NCBI GenBank assembly: GCA_011947345.1 | Contig: JAAVTG010000131.1 | Coordinates: forward strand, 1-45,757 | Origin: Phytophthora quininea | Lineage: Eukaryota; Oomycota; Peronosporomycetes; Peronosporales; Peronosporaceae | Length of the DNA stretch: 45,757 nt | Direction of reading: 5' to 3' | Shown here: in pieces, positions 22,391-31,540 of the stretch | How positions within the stretch are numbered: the first letter of the stretch is position 1 | Layout: each line of letters starts with the position of its first letter | The notes under the pieces: model-generated | Seen by the model: the letters and a program-made list of their open reading frames with translations, nothing else | What the model was told of the DNA's origin: nothing | The model's database searches: none | Position numbers and translations under genes: made by a program

Positions 22391-23613
22391 TTAAGGATCG
22401 TTAAATGCCAACACATCGCGCTGGATCTGTTTGCGCCACTCTTTTCCGCTTTCAGCTATTCCATCTTCATGTAGAGGATGAGCTGGTTCGCGCTCTTGAC
22501 TGTTGAAGTAATCGTCGAGCGTAGGTGGATTATAGTCACAGTCGTATGAGTCCTTGTGCATGACGCAAAAATTATGTAGTACACAAGCCGCGGTGATCAC
22601 TTGAACAACCCGGTTGCTGTCTTCTCTGTCTCGAACAACATTTCGAAATCCATCATGAAGCCTGCCGAATCTAGCCTTCAGAATACCGAAGGTGTGCTCA
22701 ATGGCGATTCGCTGCGTTGAAAGCAAGTAATTAAACCGCTTGTTCCTACGAGATTCCGATGCAGGAGCCTTGTAAGGACCCACCAAATTCTGAGAGAGTG
22801 CATACGCAGCGTCCCCAAGTAAAAATTGGCCACGATCAAAATGGTGTTCTGGGTGTTGGTAGACAGCCATCATCTTGAATTGACGCATATCATGAACGCT
22901 TCCAGGGAAACCGACTAGAATCTTTCTGATAACTCTGTTATCATCGCAAATAACTTGGGCCGACATGCAGTAGACACTTTTCCTGCTGAAGTAGTCCTCG
23001 GGATCTTGCTGGGGTTTAAATGCAAATGGAAACGTCGTTCCATCAACAATTCCGCACACGCCCTTAAAGCCAGACTTACACTCGACGCGACGCGAGATAC
23101 GAGCTCGTTCGGAGCTATCAGGCCAGCGAATATAATCAGGAAGTAGACGTAAGATTGCAGACGTGACTCTAGCTACAATCTTAGGCACTGTGCCCTCTCC
23201 AATACCAAACCGCTGACTGATAGAGTAATAAGATCCACCGATTCCTCCGGTCGAAAGAAAAGCGAGATAAACGGACAGCTGTAATGCAACCATCAACTGC
23301 TTCTTCCCGGGAGTTGTCCGTCTATCAAACTCAGGATAATCCTCAATTGCAGCGAGCAAACCAAAAATGTCCTCTTGTCCATTCGAGCATCTCTCTGGAA
23401 GCGTTCATCATCTCTCAGCTCCAAGAGCTGAGGAGACCATGATCCGACCTTCAACACAGGTCCTCGCGTGGCCCAGTAGCGCTTGTTTCGTAGGTACTCG
23501 TACAGTTCAGGCAAAAACGGGAGGAGTTCCTTGATCCATTGGCCCTTGTAGTAGTGTTGGAGAAGCCCACGTAGAAGGCTCAAGCACTGCTGTCTCTCCG
23601 ACACTCGCGGCAT
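22391..23613 (-). CDS. Harbinger DDE transposase
   Basis: Nuclease of the PIF/Harbinger superfamily (DDE_Tnp_4), about 407 aa. The catalytic triad is visible as GIVDGTTFPF (first Asp), LLGDAAYALS (second Asp) and IEHTFGILKARFGRL (Glu). A helix-turn-helix-like segment (YYSISQRFGIGEGTVPKIVA) precedes it. One missing T in a run of five near 23363 breaks the N-terminal part; bridging gives MDKRTFFGLLAAIEDYPEFD. No other defects are seen, so the enzyme may be active. Confidence 0.85.
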
Positions 23614-23679
23614 CGTGGATGTGGGGAAAAGTGAAAGTGCGTCTGATTGGTCTAAAAGGAAAGGGAAATGGTTCAGATT

Positions 23680-23697
23680 CTACAGGAGGTCCTCACG
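23680..23697 (+). repeat. Third terminal-repeat-like motif inside the right end
   Basis: CTACAGGAGGTCCTCACG resembles the left end (CTACAGGTTCTCACG) in the same orientation, and faces the right terminal repeat 68 bp away. It may be a subterminal repeat or the trace of a small related element nested in the right end. Confidence 0.35.
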
Positions 23698-23764
23698 TTG
23701 GTAAAAATGTGTATGGTTTCTGATTGGTTCGTGATCATTCTTGTGCATATTTCCACAAAAGCTA

Positions 23765-23778
23765 CGTGAGAACCGCTA
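23765..23778 (-). repeat. Harbinger right terminal repeat with CTA flank
   Basis: CGTGAGAACCG followed by CTA, the inverted counterpart of the left end with one base difference (CGG for CAGG). Confidence 0.5.
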
Positions 23779-23784
23779 CTGTAG

Positions 23785-24780
23785 CAACGCCCCACGGCCC
23801 CGACGGGCCGAGACATCACGCCGCCGCCCATGTCCAAGGCGAAAAGGGATATGCGGAGGCGTCGCAGTAACTTCCATACCTGCGGTGGTTTTCTTGGGGG
23901 CTCTTTGTGGCTTGGGGGCGGATCGGAAAGTGAGACCGACGTATCTTCCGCGGCTGAACCGTCGGCTGTTACCGCACAAGGCCAAGGCAGCAGGCGTGGC
24001 AGCATCGATCGTTGCTGTGCCCATGAACTCGGCAGGAATGGTTTGCATACTTCTCGGACAAGAGTGCCTGCAACGGTAGTCGACGTGCCTTTCATGTAGT
24101 TGGCGACTACTGGTAGCTTCAATACCCGTACGGGACCAGGATCTCGTTATGAAAACCATTGGCGGCGAGATGCTTGCCCCGAGTTCGCAACGACGAACCG
24201 CACTAAGACTGCCCTCCGTAGCTGAAGACCTTGATGAAGTTGAAGTTGTCGTTAGAGTAATGGTCTTTGTTTCTTTCGCTCGACAGAAGACTGAAGTACC
24301 CAAGCTGTCAACAACAAGATCCCTGGTGCAGGCTGCAATTCACCTCTCTGAGCTACAGGGCGACATTTCGCGAGAGAAGGAGAAGCGGAGGAAGAAGCTT
24401 GTCCGACTACTACCGCAATCGTTCTTGCGGCGCAATAGGAGGTGTGAGGCGTGAACGGTGTCGGAGACAACGCTGCTGGTGGCCAACGCCGTGCTTCACT
24501 CAACACGTCACATCTATAAGGAGCCGTGTTGGCTTGGCTCTTCATGGCATGAATCACCTCCATGGTCGCCAAGTGCGTCCACGGACATGGGTTTTTACGC
24601 TTTAAGTCGAGGAAAACTTGTGCTGCTCCATCAGCTCACCTCTAGGCACACAGCGTATCAAAACTACCGCTCAATGTCGCCTCAATAACTAACAGCTTGA
24701 TTTGCCCAGCGCAATATTAGCGCTATCGTTACCTGCTCCACCCACAACCACCTCAGTCTCGTCCATGGGGAGCGGCGCGC
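23785..24780. other. Intergenic, no gene recognised
   Basis: About 1 kb between the Harbinger element and the 3' end of PHF5A. Overlapping open frames up to 175 codons exist on both strands without domains or convincing composition. A decayed gene or repeat is possible but I cannot identify it. Confidence 0.45.
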
Positions 24781-25113
24781 TCAACGCTTCTTGAAGCCGT
24801 ACTTCTTGCGCTCGTAGAAGAGGTCTGTCTTGGAGCTGCCCAGATTGACGATCTTGGGGCAGCCGTCGCGGTCCTTCTCCAGCTGCGTGCACTCGCGGCA
24901 GTAGTAGGCGTCCGAGATGCCCGGCCCGCCACAGATGACGCAGCGGCCCTCGTACGAGCCGTAGTTGCACTCATCGCAGATGCGCACCAGCGTGCAGGGC
25001 CGCACGTACGAGTCGCAGATCACGCACTTGCCGTCGTCCTTCTCGCACAGGCGCCCGATCGCCACGCCGGGCTGCTTGCGGCACATGACCAAGTCCGGGT
25101 GGTGCTTCGCCAT
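24781..25113 (-). CDS. PHF5A: PHF5A/Rds3 splicing factor, SF3b subunit
   Basis: A 110-aa zinc-knot protein of the SF3b complex in the U2 snRNP, needed for branch-site recognition. The length and nearly the whole sequence match the family: MAKHHPDL at the start, [53 protein letters not shown], and the C terminus [20 protein letters not shown]. The start at 25113 is the conserved family start; the frame stays open upstream to 25179 but adds no conserved residues. The residue at position 26, normally the second Cys of a CEKCDGKC motif, is Asp here (CEKDDGKC). Divergent from the HMG-box gene with about 460 bp between starts. Confidence 0.95.
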   Translation of the reverse strand: MAKHHPDLVMCRKQPGVAIGRLCEKDDGKCVICDSYVRPCTLVRICDECNYGSYEGRCVICGGPGISDAYYCRECTQLEKDRDGCPKIVNLGSSKTDLFYERKKYGFKKR

Positions 25114-25495
25114 GCTTTGATAATCCGCGGCCTTCCTGTTAATGATTGGCCAAAATGTGCAAATGATCTCCGATCCCAATTAAGTAGGTGCTTCCTTTTG
25201 GTATCGCGGTACGGTAGCGCTTCCACTTGATCTCACTATTGATAGGAAACAGATTTTTCGGAACGTAGATGTTTAAACAGAGCTGCGCGGGAGAATTTGG
25301 GAAAGGGATGAGCAGAGGGATGTCATCGTAAATACTTGGATAACGTATGTGTTTACGACCGGATGTCATCCTTACTGTTTGGTCGTACAGCGACCACATC
25401 GCCCCTCCCCGATTTCGTTGCTCACGAGGCCATCCCTCCTGGACAGACGGGAGGGATGACCTCTCTGCGCGTTTCGGTATAGTATACTTTAGCCC

Positions 25496-25509
25496 TCATT
25501 CTTCAATTT
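25496..25509 (+). promoter_or_regulatory. Oomycete initiator/FPR core promoter of the HMG-box gene
   Basis: TCATTCTTCAATTT matches GCTCATTYYNCAWTTT at every position from the T onward. It is 67 nt upstream of the ATG at 25576. Confidence 0.65.
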
Positions 25510-25575
25510 TGCAGAGGTTCAGTATACCTGCATAGTGAAGCGAGGTCAAGGCGCGCGGTCTGAAGAGGCATCACT

Positions 25576-26270
25576 ATGGAGCCGCTCGGAGACACGAAGG
25601 AGCATGTAGGCGCGGCCTGGGTGGCCGTCAAGCCCGAGGGCAACAAGAAGCGCAAGCGCCTGCAGAAGAAGGCCCCGGCGCGCCCAAGCGCGGCAAGTCC
25701 CCGTACATCCTCTTCTCGATGGAGAAGCGCGAGGAGATCAAGGCCACGATGCCCGAGAACTCCAAGGTCACGGACGTGATGCGCGCCATCGCCGATGCCT
25801 GGGGAAAGATGAGCGACGAGGACAAGCAGCCCTGGAAGGTGGCGGCCGAGGCCGACAAGCAGCGCTATGAGGAGGAGATGGCCTCGTACGACGGGCCCTT
25901 GCGCGTGCCCAACAAGCGCGCCAAGAAGCACCCGGACGCCCCCAAGCGCGCGTCCTCGGCCTTCCTGTTCTACAGCCAGGTTATGCGCCCGCGCATCAAG
26001 GCCGAGCACCAGGACATGAAGAACACGGAGATCTCCAAGCAGCTCGGCGAGGCCTGGGCCAAGGCCACGGACGAGCAGAAGGCCCCGTTCGTGGAGAAGG
26101 AGAAGATCGACCGCGCCCGCTACAAGCGCGAGATGGAGGAGTGGAACAGCCACAAGGTTGAGCGCGAGTACAACGAGTCCCAGCAGCAGCAGTACCAAAG
26201 CTACGCCGCCATCACGGGCTTCGACCAGATGGAGTACGCCAACACGACCTTCTCGGCCACCGAGGTGTAA
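25576..26270 (+). CDS. Two-HMG-box chromatin protein
   Basis: A 231-aa high-mobility-group protein that bends DNA in chromatin. HMG box 1 runs from about residue 38 (APKRGKSPYILFSMEKREEI) to WKVAAEADKQRYEEEM. Box 2 starts DAPKRASSAFLFYSQVMRPR and ends VEKEKIDRARYKREMEEW. A Gln/Tyr-rich tail follows. One C is missing in the CCCC run at 25673..25676, just before box 1. Bridging gives 696 nt and restores the conserved box start; without it the first box loses its N-terminal strand and helix. Plant-type and animal-type HMGB proteins have the same architecture, so a specific name is not assigned. Confidence 0.85.
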
Positions 26271-26874
26271 GTAAAGCCTGCTTCAACGGGTCGAGGACGT
26301 TTTTGGAGACGCATTCGCAGTCTGCAAGTGAGACTCCTTTTTGCGGGTTTGGTGAATTCAAGCCGACCAGACACCACACACACACACTCACCTGTCGTTG
26401 CGTGCACGGGGAGCAAAGCAAGCGCGTCGTCGGCGAGGAGGTTGCATTTTGGTTTGTACGTACCGTATCCTTCCCCACATATATTTTCCTTTCAAACTGT
26501 TACGTCTTCCGACGGCAATGCTGTCAAGATCCCAAGTGATCTAAACGTGTTTACTTGCCTGGCACTCAACTGCCGATGGCAACCAGCATCCTTTGCCATG
26601 CCAATGTCGCTTTCTCGCGCTTCTATCCTCTCGCGCTGGTCGCCATTCATTGCTGCAGCGAGCATTCCAAGCTCGTGTCCGAGCCTGCTTCGTCTCTGCG
26701 TGCGTTTATTAACGTCGGTGACGACGACCTGCCTGCTTTCCCCTGTGCAAGCAAAGATACCTTCCCAGGCCACGTCGATTGCTGGTTGGAAATGCTATGT
26801 ATTTTGTGCGATTAGAAAACACCGAGTTACAGACCGCTCCTATGTGCGGAGGAGGCATCGGAAGGCTGTGCGGT
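26271..26874. other. Intergenic between convergent HMG-box and PGK genes
   Basis: The 3' flanks of two convergent genes. It holds a short CA repeat (26375..26387) and nothing else I recognise. Confidence 0.5.
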
Positions 26875-28118
26875 TCACGCCTGGGACAGCGCGTCCACGC
26901 CCGGGAGGACCTTGCCCTCCAGCAGCTCCAGGGAGGCGCCGCCGCCCGTCGAGACGTGGCTGACCTTGTCCTCCGTGTTGAACTTGACGCAGCACGTAGC
27001 CGTGTCGCCGCCGCCGATGATGGTGGTGGCGCCAGCCTCCGTGGCCTTGACGACGGCGTCCATGACGGACTTGGTGCCGTTGGCGAACGCGTCGAACTCG
27101 AACACGCCCATGGGACCGTTCCAGACGACAGTCTTGGCCTTGGTGATGGCCGCGGCAAAGGCCTCGCGCGACTTGGGGCCGACGTCCAGGCCCATCCAGC
27201 CAGCGGGGATGCCCTCCTCCTGGGTCACCGTCTTCTGGGCAGCGTCCGGGGCGAACTTGTCAGCAATGATAAAGTCCACGGGCAGGTGCAGCGTCACGTT
27301 CTTGGCCTTGGCCTTCTCAACGATCTGGGGCACGATCTTGGCGCCCTCAGCGTCGTACAGCGAGTCGGCGATCTCCATGTTGTTGATCACCTTCTTGAAG
27401 GTGTAGGCCATGCCGCCGCCGATGACCATCTCGTCCACCTTGTCCAGCATGTTCATGATCAGCTGGATCTTGTCGGCGACCTTGGCGCCGCCCAGGATGG
27501 ACACGAAGGGGCGCTGCGGGGCGTCCAGCGCCTTGGCAAAGTACACCAGCTCCTTGTCCAGCAGGAAGCCGGCAGCCTTGACGGGCAGGTCCACGCCCAC
27601 CATGGAGCTATGCGCGCGGTGGGCTGTGCCAAACGCGTCGTTCACGTACACGTCGCCCAGCTTGCTGAGACTGGCGCGGAAGGCGGCCACGGCCTCGGGG
27701 AGGCCTTGACCTTGTTGCCCTCGGCGTCCTTGCCCTTGCCCTCTTCCTCCACGTGGAAGCGCAGATTCTCCAGCAAGATGACGCTGCCCTCGGCCGGGTC
27801 GGCGCAAGCAGCCTCCACCTCAGCACCAACGCAGTCCTTGAGGAAGGTGACGCTACGGCCCAGCTTCTCCGACACGGCGGTGGCCACGGGCGCCAGCGAG
27901 TCCTTGGCTTTCACGCGGCCCTCGGGGCGGCCCAGGTGGGACATGAGCACCACGGCCTTGGCGCCGTTGTCCAGCACGTACTGCACAGTGGGCAGCGCGG
28001 CGTCGATGCGCTGCGTGTTGGAGATGGAGCCGTCCTGGGCGAACGGCACGTTGAAGTCCACGCGGATGAGCACGCGCTTGCCCTTGACGTCCACGTTCTT
28101 GATGCTGAGCTTGGCCAT
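26875..28118 (-). CDS. PGK: Phosphoglycerate kinase, one frameshift
   Basis: Transfers phosphate from 1,3-bisphosphoglycerate to ADP, the first ATP-forming step of glycolysis. Motifs: [17 protein letters not shown] (substrate loop), [72 protein letters not shown] and [12 protein letters not shown]. The start [14 protein letters not shown] is chosen because an initiator element lies 35-50 nt upstream. One C is missing in the run of four at 27697..27700; bridging gives [20 protein letters not shown] and 414 aa, the normal family length. With this start no targeting peptide is present, so a cytosolic enzyme is expected. Some stramenopiles also have mitochondrial glycolytic isoforms. Confidence 0.93.
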
Positions 28119-28152
28119 GCTTGCGGAGGAGTGTGCGCTGTCCAGTCCAGGG

Positions 28153-28168
28153 GAATTCGAGAATGAGC
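28153..28168 (-). promoter_or_regulatory. Oomycete initiator/FPR core promoter of PGK
   Basis: Minus-strand GCTCATTCTCGAATTC matches GCTCATTYYNCAWTTT at most positions. It lies 35-50 nt upstream of the ATG at 28118 and downstream of an in-frame ATG at 28196, so that ATG should be outside the main transcript. Confidence 0.6.
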
Positions 28169-28259
28169 AGCTCCAAGCCAAGCGAAAAGATCGCATTTCT
28201 GCTTGGTTTGACTGCGCGTATTTCTGTAAAATTTGAGTAGGTTAAATCGAACGGCCAAT

Positions 28260-28678
28260 CCAAGTAAGGTTATATGTCATTCAAGCCAATCATAGATGGG
28301 TTTATTGGATACGGGGGTGCGTAGAAACGGCGACATCGTGTCTCATGACGTCACTGACGTGGCGGCGAGGCTTCGGGCTAGTCCTTTGCAGCACCAAAGC
28401 AATCAAGCTTGGCAGTGCAACCAAGAGATGCGGTGGCCTGGAAGAGCAAGCAGGGCGCGAGGTCGGGGCCGAAGAGATGGGATCGCTATTGCAGTATGCG
28501 TGGACAACTTTGCTCGCGTTGACTCCTCTCACACCCCCCGTCAGTAGCGAGCAGGAGGCGAGCTTACGAAGAAGCCGGTGATCACCAAGCATCTGGACCA
28601 GCTAGCACCGACAACAATAATCGTGGGCCCGCCGGCAGCAGCGATGCAAACTAGTTGTTGCGACTACACGCAATGTCG
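28260..28678. other. Intergenic, no gene recognised
   Basis: Between the PGK promoter region and the left arm of the inverted repeat. Short overlapping frames only; no domains seen. Confidence 0.45.
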
Positions 28679-29344
28679 TGTTCTGCAGCAACCACCGCAC
28701 CGCTTGCAAATTGCAACCGGGAAATCAGACTGAGATCGATTGCAATGAAGAGCTTCGCCACCCGGCATCCCCGCGGCATCATTTCATTTCGTCACTGAAG
28801 TTTAGGTTGGCATTTTACGAGATGCCGGCGCTTTCGGACGCGAAAAGTTTTGCACCGACTGCAATTCGCTTCGTCAGGCTCGCAAGACCCCGCACTCAAG
28901 ACGCCGAGGAAACTGTATATCGACGGGATACTTGCGAACGGCGACCTCTTCGTCAACACCCGAACAAGCTAGCGATCGAGATCAAACAAACGCAATACCA
29001 TGTCCACAAAATCTTCACTCCCTTCGAGAAAGTTCAATGCTGCGAGAATCGTCTAAAACTAACGCTTGCGCATTGATGGTTTAGCGCCATCTAAAAACAT
29101 GCGTTCGTATCAACGAAAGTCTTGGCTGACTTGCGTTGATCCGCGACAGCCAGACCGGTTCGGGCCTTGATCGTCCCACAAGAAAGTGTAAGGCTATCTA
29201 TAGGAGAATTCAGGTTGAAGTGAGTGACCAATCACGAATGAGAACGCACATCGCTTCAACATGTCAACTGAGCAAACAAAAATGCCAACGTCGATCGTCT
29301 ATTGAGGTGTAGTTGCTGGCTATTCATCTATTGTACTAACACGC

Positions 29345-30856
29345 TTACTCCACGAACAGCACCTTCAGCAGGTTCGTCGACCCGGACTTGGCCTCCTGGA
29401 TGCCGTGCACGGCAACCACCGCGTCGCCCTTCTTCAGCCAGCCCAGCTCCTTGCCAGTCTCCGTCGCGCGGTACAGGATCGAGTCCGTGCCGATCATCGA
29501 GCCCACGCAACGAGCCACAACGCCTTTCAGGAAACCCTCCGACTGGCGGGCCGTCTGCTCCAGAGCAGTCAGCACCAGCACCGGCATCTGCGGGCGGAAC
29601 TTAGCAACAAGACGAGCCGTGTTGCCCGTCTCCGTCAGCACCACCAGCATCTTGGCGTCAATGTCGATGGCCGTCTTCACGGCCGACGACGCCACGGCCT
29701 CCGCCGTCTGCATCGGGCCGTTCACGTCCAGCACGGCGTTGCGCAGCGACTGGTACACGTCGTTGTAGTGGATGGCGGTCTCGGCCTGCAGGCACGTCGC
29801 GGCCATCACCTCCACAGCCTGCGTCGGGTAGTCGCCGTTGGCGCTCTCGCCCGAGAGCATCACAGCGTCCGTGCCGTCCAGGACGGCGTTGGCCACATCC
29901 GTGCACTCGGCACGGGTCGGGCGCGGCGCCTTGATCATCGACTCCAGCATCTGCGTGGCCGTGACCACCGGCTTGCCGGCCAGGTTGGCCTTGCGGATCA
30001 TCATCTTCTGCGCCAGGAACACCGTCTCGGGAGGGATCTCCATGCCCAGGTCACCACGAGCAACCATGATGCCGTCGGTCTTCTCCAGGATCTCGTCGAA
30101 GTTCTCCATGCCCTCGTGCGACTCGATCTTCGAGATGATCTTGATGCCGCGACCGCGGGGGCCCAGCACCTTGCGGATGTTGTCGAGGTCCTGGCCCGTG
30201 CGCACAAAGGAAGCAGCAATGTAGTCGATGCCGTGCACAAGGCCCCAGTTCACCAGGTCGTCCTCGTCCTTCTCGGTCAGCGTGGGGAGCAGCACCTTGC
30301 AGCCGGGCAGGTTCATGTTCTTGCGCTCGCCCAGCGTGGCCGTGTTGTTGGCGCGGCAAACAATGCCGTTGTCCTTAATCTCCACGACCGTCAGCACCAG
30401 CGAGCCGTCGGCAACAAGAACGGAGCCGCCGACCTGCACGGACTGCGGCAACTCGGGGTACGAGCACGCGATCTTGGTCTCGTCTCCGAGAAACTCGTAG
30501 TCCGTGGTCAGCTCGATGAGCGAGTCCTTCTGGATCGTCACCTTGTCCTTGTTGGCCAGGAAACCGGTACGGATTTCAGGGCCCTTCGTGTCCAGCATGA
30601 TGGCCACGTTCTTGTTGGGGCGCTTGGCGAGGGCGGCACGCAGGCGGGTCAAACACGCCAGGTGACTGGCGTGGTCGCCGTGCGAGAAGTTGAAGCGAGC
30701 CACGTTCATGCCGGCGTCAATGAGCTTGAGCAGACCCTCCTCGGACCAGCAGGCGGGGCCCAGCGTGCAGAAGATCTTGGTCTTGCGCTGCACGCCTTCG
30801 ACGTTGGCCTTGATGCAGTCGGCGCTCTGCAGGTTCAGGGAGAGAGCGGCAGACAT
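29345..30856 (-). CDS. Pyruvate kinase, type A copy 2
   Basis: Full-length 503-aa pyruvate kinase with the same motifs as A1 and no shifts. The protein appears identical to A3 at 31541, with which it lies head-to-head in the inverted repeat. It differs from A1 at a handful of C-terminal positions (KFRPQMPVLVLT, SEGFLKG, LKVLFVE). Leader and initiator are shared with A3. Its 3' flank contains an unrelated open frame on the opposite strand, duplicated in the right arm. Confidence 0.95.
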   Translation of the reverse strand: MSAALSLNLQSADCIKANVEGVQRKTKIFCTLGPACWSEEGLLKLIDAGMNVARFNFSHGDHASHLACLTRLRAALAKRPNKNVAIMLDTKGPEIRTGFLANKDKVTIQKDSLIELTTDYEFLGDETKIACSYPELPQSVQVGGSVLVADGSLVLTVVEIKDNGIVCRANNTATLGERKNMNLPGCKVLLPTLTEKDEDDLVNWGLVHGIDYIAASFVRTGQDLDNIRKVLGPRGRGIKIISKIESHEGMENFDEILEKTDGIMVARGDLGMEIPPETVFLAQKMMIRKANLAGKPVVTATQMLESMIKAPRPTRAECTDVANAVLDGTDAVMLSGESANGDYPTQAVEVMAATCLQAETAIHYNDVYQSLRNAVLDVNGPMQTAEAVASSAVKTAIDIDAKMLVVLTETGNTARLVAKFRPQMPVLVLTALEQTARQSEGFLKGVVARCVGSMIGTDSILYRATETGKELGWLKKGDAVVAVHGIQEAKSGSTNLLKVLFVE

Positions 30857-30894
30857 GGTCGATGGGGTGGAGTGCTTGTGTGTTGTGCTCGGTT

Positions 30895-30907
30895 AAATGA
30901 GGAATGG
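30895..30907 (-). promoter_or_regulatory. Initiator/FPR core promoter of pyruvate kinase A2
   Basis: Minus-strand CCATTCCTCATTT fits the YCATTYYNCAWTT core, about 40-50 nt upstream of the ATG at 30856. It sits exactly at the inner boundary of the repeat arm. Confidence 0.6.
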
Positions 30908-30908
30908 C

Positions 30909-31488
30909 CGTAGTGGTGGCAACATCGCTGCGGTGACCAGCAAGGACCGACAAAGGAGGACGCTCCTGGATGCGCTCGTTTTTCTTGCAGCACTTGATGA
31001 CTTGTACGCCAGCACTTAGCAAGCAAGACCTTCAGGTGGCCAAGCGATGTCCTTTTATTTAACTAAGCGAGGAACACTTCTTTGCATCGATCAAAGTGCC
31101 GTCTAAAAGCGTCTGGGTGGGCATTGGCCTCGACGGCAGCCAAAAGAAACTTAATGGCGGCAGGACTCCTATCATCTACTTGCTGAGGTTTGGCAGCACA
31201 TGACTGCACGCTTGAGCAGAGTTCAGGCCAGTAAGTCTAGTCGGCGGCGACCACCTTGCTTTTCCAATCGACGTGACATGAATTAATGCGCTAAAGACAC
31301 GATTTTCTGCTTGGGGCCCGCGTTAGCACTCAAGCAGAAAACTGGTCGACATCGAGCGCCCATGCGAGTGACTGGCAATCTCGCCACTTGCCCCGCATTC
31401 TCACCGCGCACACGTATCGATTGCATCCCTGTAAAGAAGCGCAGCATTTGACAGATTCAGCTGTCTCGGTTTGCGTTTGGATATCGAT
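30909..31488. promoter_or_regulatory. 580-bp spacer, presumed shared upstream region of two divergent kinases
   Basis: Unique sequence between the two repeat arms, hence the upstream region of both A2 (leftward) and A3 (rightward). No gene is recognised in it. It contains a perfect 11-bp inverted repeat off-centre at 31303..31341. A bidirectional promoter is inferred from the arrangement only. Confidence 0.5.
31303..31341. repeat. Perfect 11-bp inverted repeat in the spacer
   Basis: TTTTCTGCTTG (31303..31313) and its exact complement CAAGCAGAAAA (31331..31341), separated by 17 bases. It could be a palindromic factor site or a hairpin. Its centre (31322) is not the axis of the large repeat (31198.5). 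Confidence 0.6.
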
Positions 31489-31489
31489 G

Positions 31490-31502
31490 CCATTCCTCAT
31501 TT
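31490..31502 (+). promoter_or_regulatory. Initiator/FPR core promoter of pyruvate kinase A3
   Basis: CCATTCCTCATTT, the mirror copy of the A2 element, about 40-50 nt upstream of the ATG at 31541. Confidence 0.6.
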
Positions 31503-31540
31503 AACCGAGCACAACACACAAGCACTCCACCCCATCGACC

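Larger units (their letters stand above)
20493..23775. mobile_element. PIF/Harbinger DNA transposon, nearly intact
   Basis: A 3.28-kb element with the two genes typical of Harbinger transposons. A SANT/Myb-like DNA-binding protein is on the plus strand and a DDE nuclease on the minus strand. They converge, their stops 20 bp apart. Candidate terminal inverted repeats are CAGGTTCTCACG (20493..20504) and CGTGAGAACCG (23765..23775), each flanked by CTA (20490..20492 and 23776..23778). This fits a 3-bp target-site duplication as expected for the superfamily, though CTA is not the commonest target. It sits upstream of pyruvate kinase B1. Each protein carries just one single-base shift, so the copy may be recent and potentially autonomous. 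Confidence 0.75.
28679..30908. repeat. Left arm of 2.2-kb inverted repeat (pyruvate kinase A2)
   Basis: Reverse complement of 31489..33718: each left position plus its right partner sums to 62397. The match covers the whole A2/A3 coding region, the 5' leader and about 665 bp of 3' flank. I saw one substitution (near 28788/33609) and end differences near 28685. Identity by eye is well above 99%. Confidence 0.9.

Noticed and set aside
25139..25399. 86-codon minus-strand frame between PHF5A and the HMG gene
   Set aside because: AT-rich composition unlike local genes and no recognisable motif.
25719..26270. HMG-box protein starting at the internal Met 25719
   Set aside because: This would lack the start of HMG box 1; a missing C upstream explains the break.
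28119..28196. In-frame 26-residue N-terminal extension of PGK that resembles a mitochondrial presequence
   Set aside because: The core promoter element at 28153..28168 lies between the two ATGs, so the upstream ATG should not be in the main transcript. A minor longer transcript is not excluded.
28678..29076. Open frame duplicated in both repeat arms (mirror at 33321..33743)
   Set aside because: Its conservation is explained by the inverted duplication; no domain or start context supports a gene.
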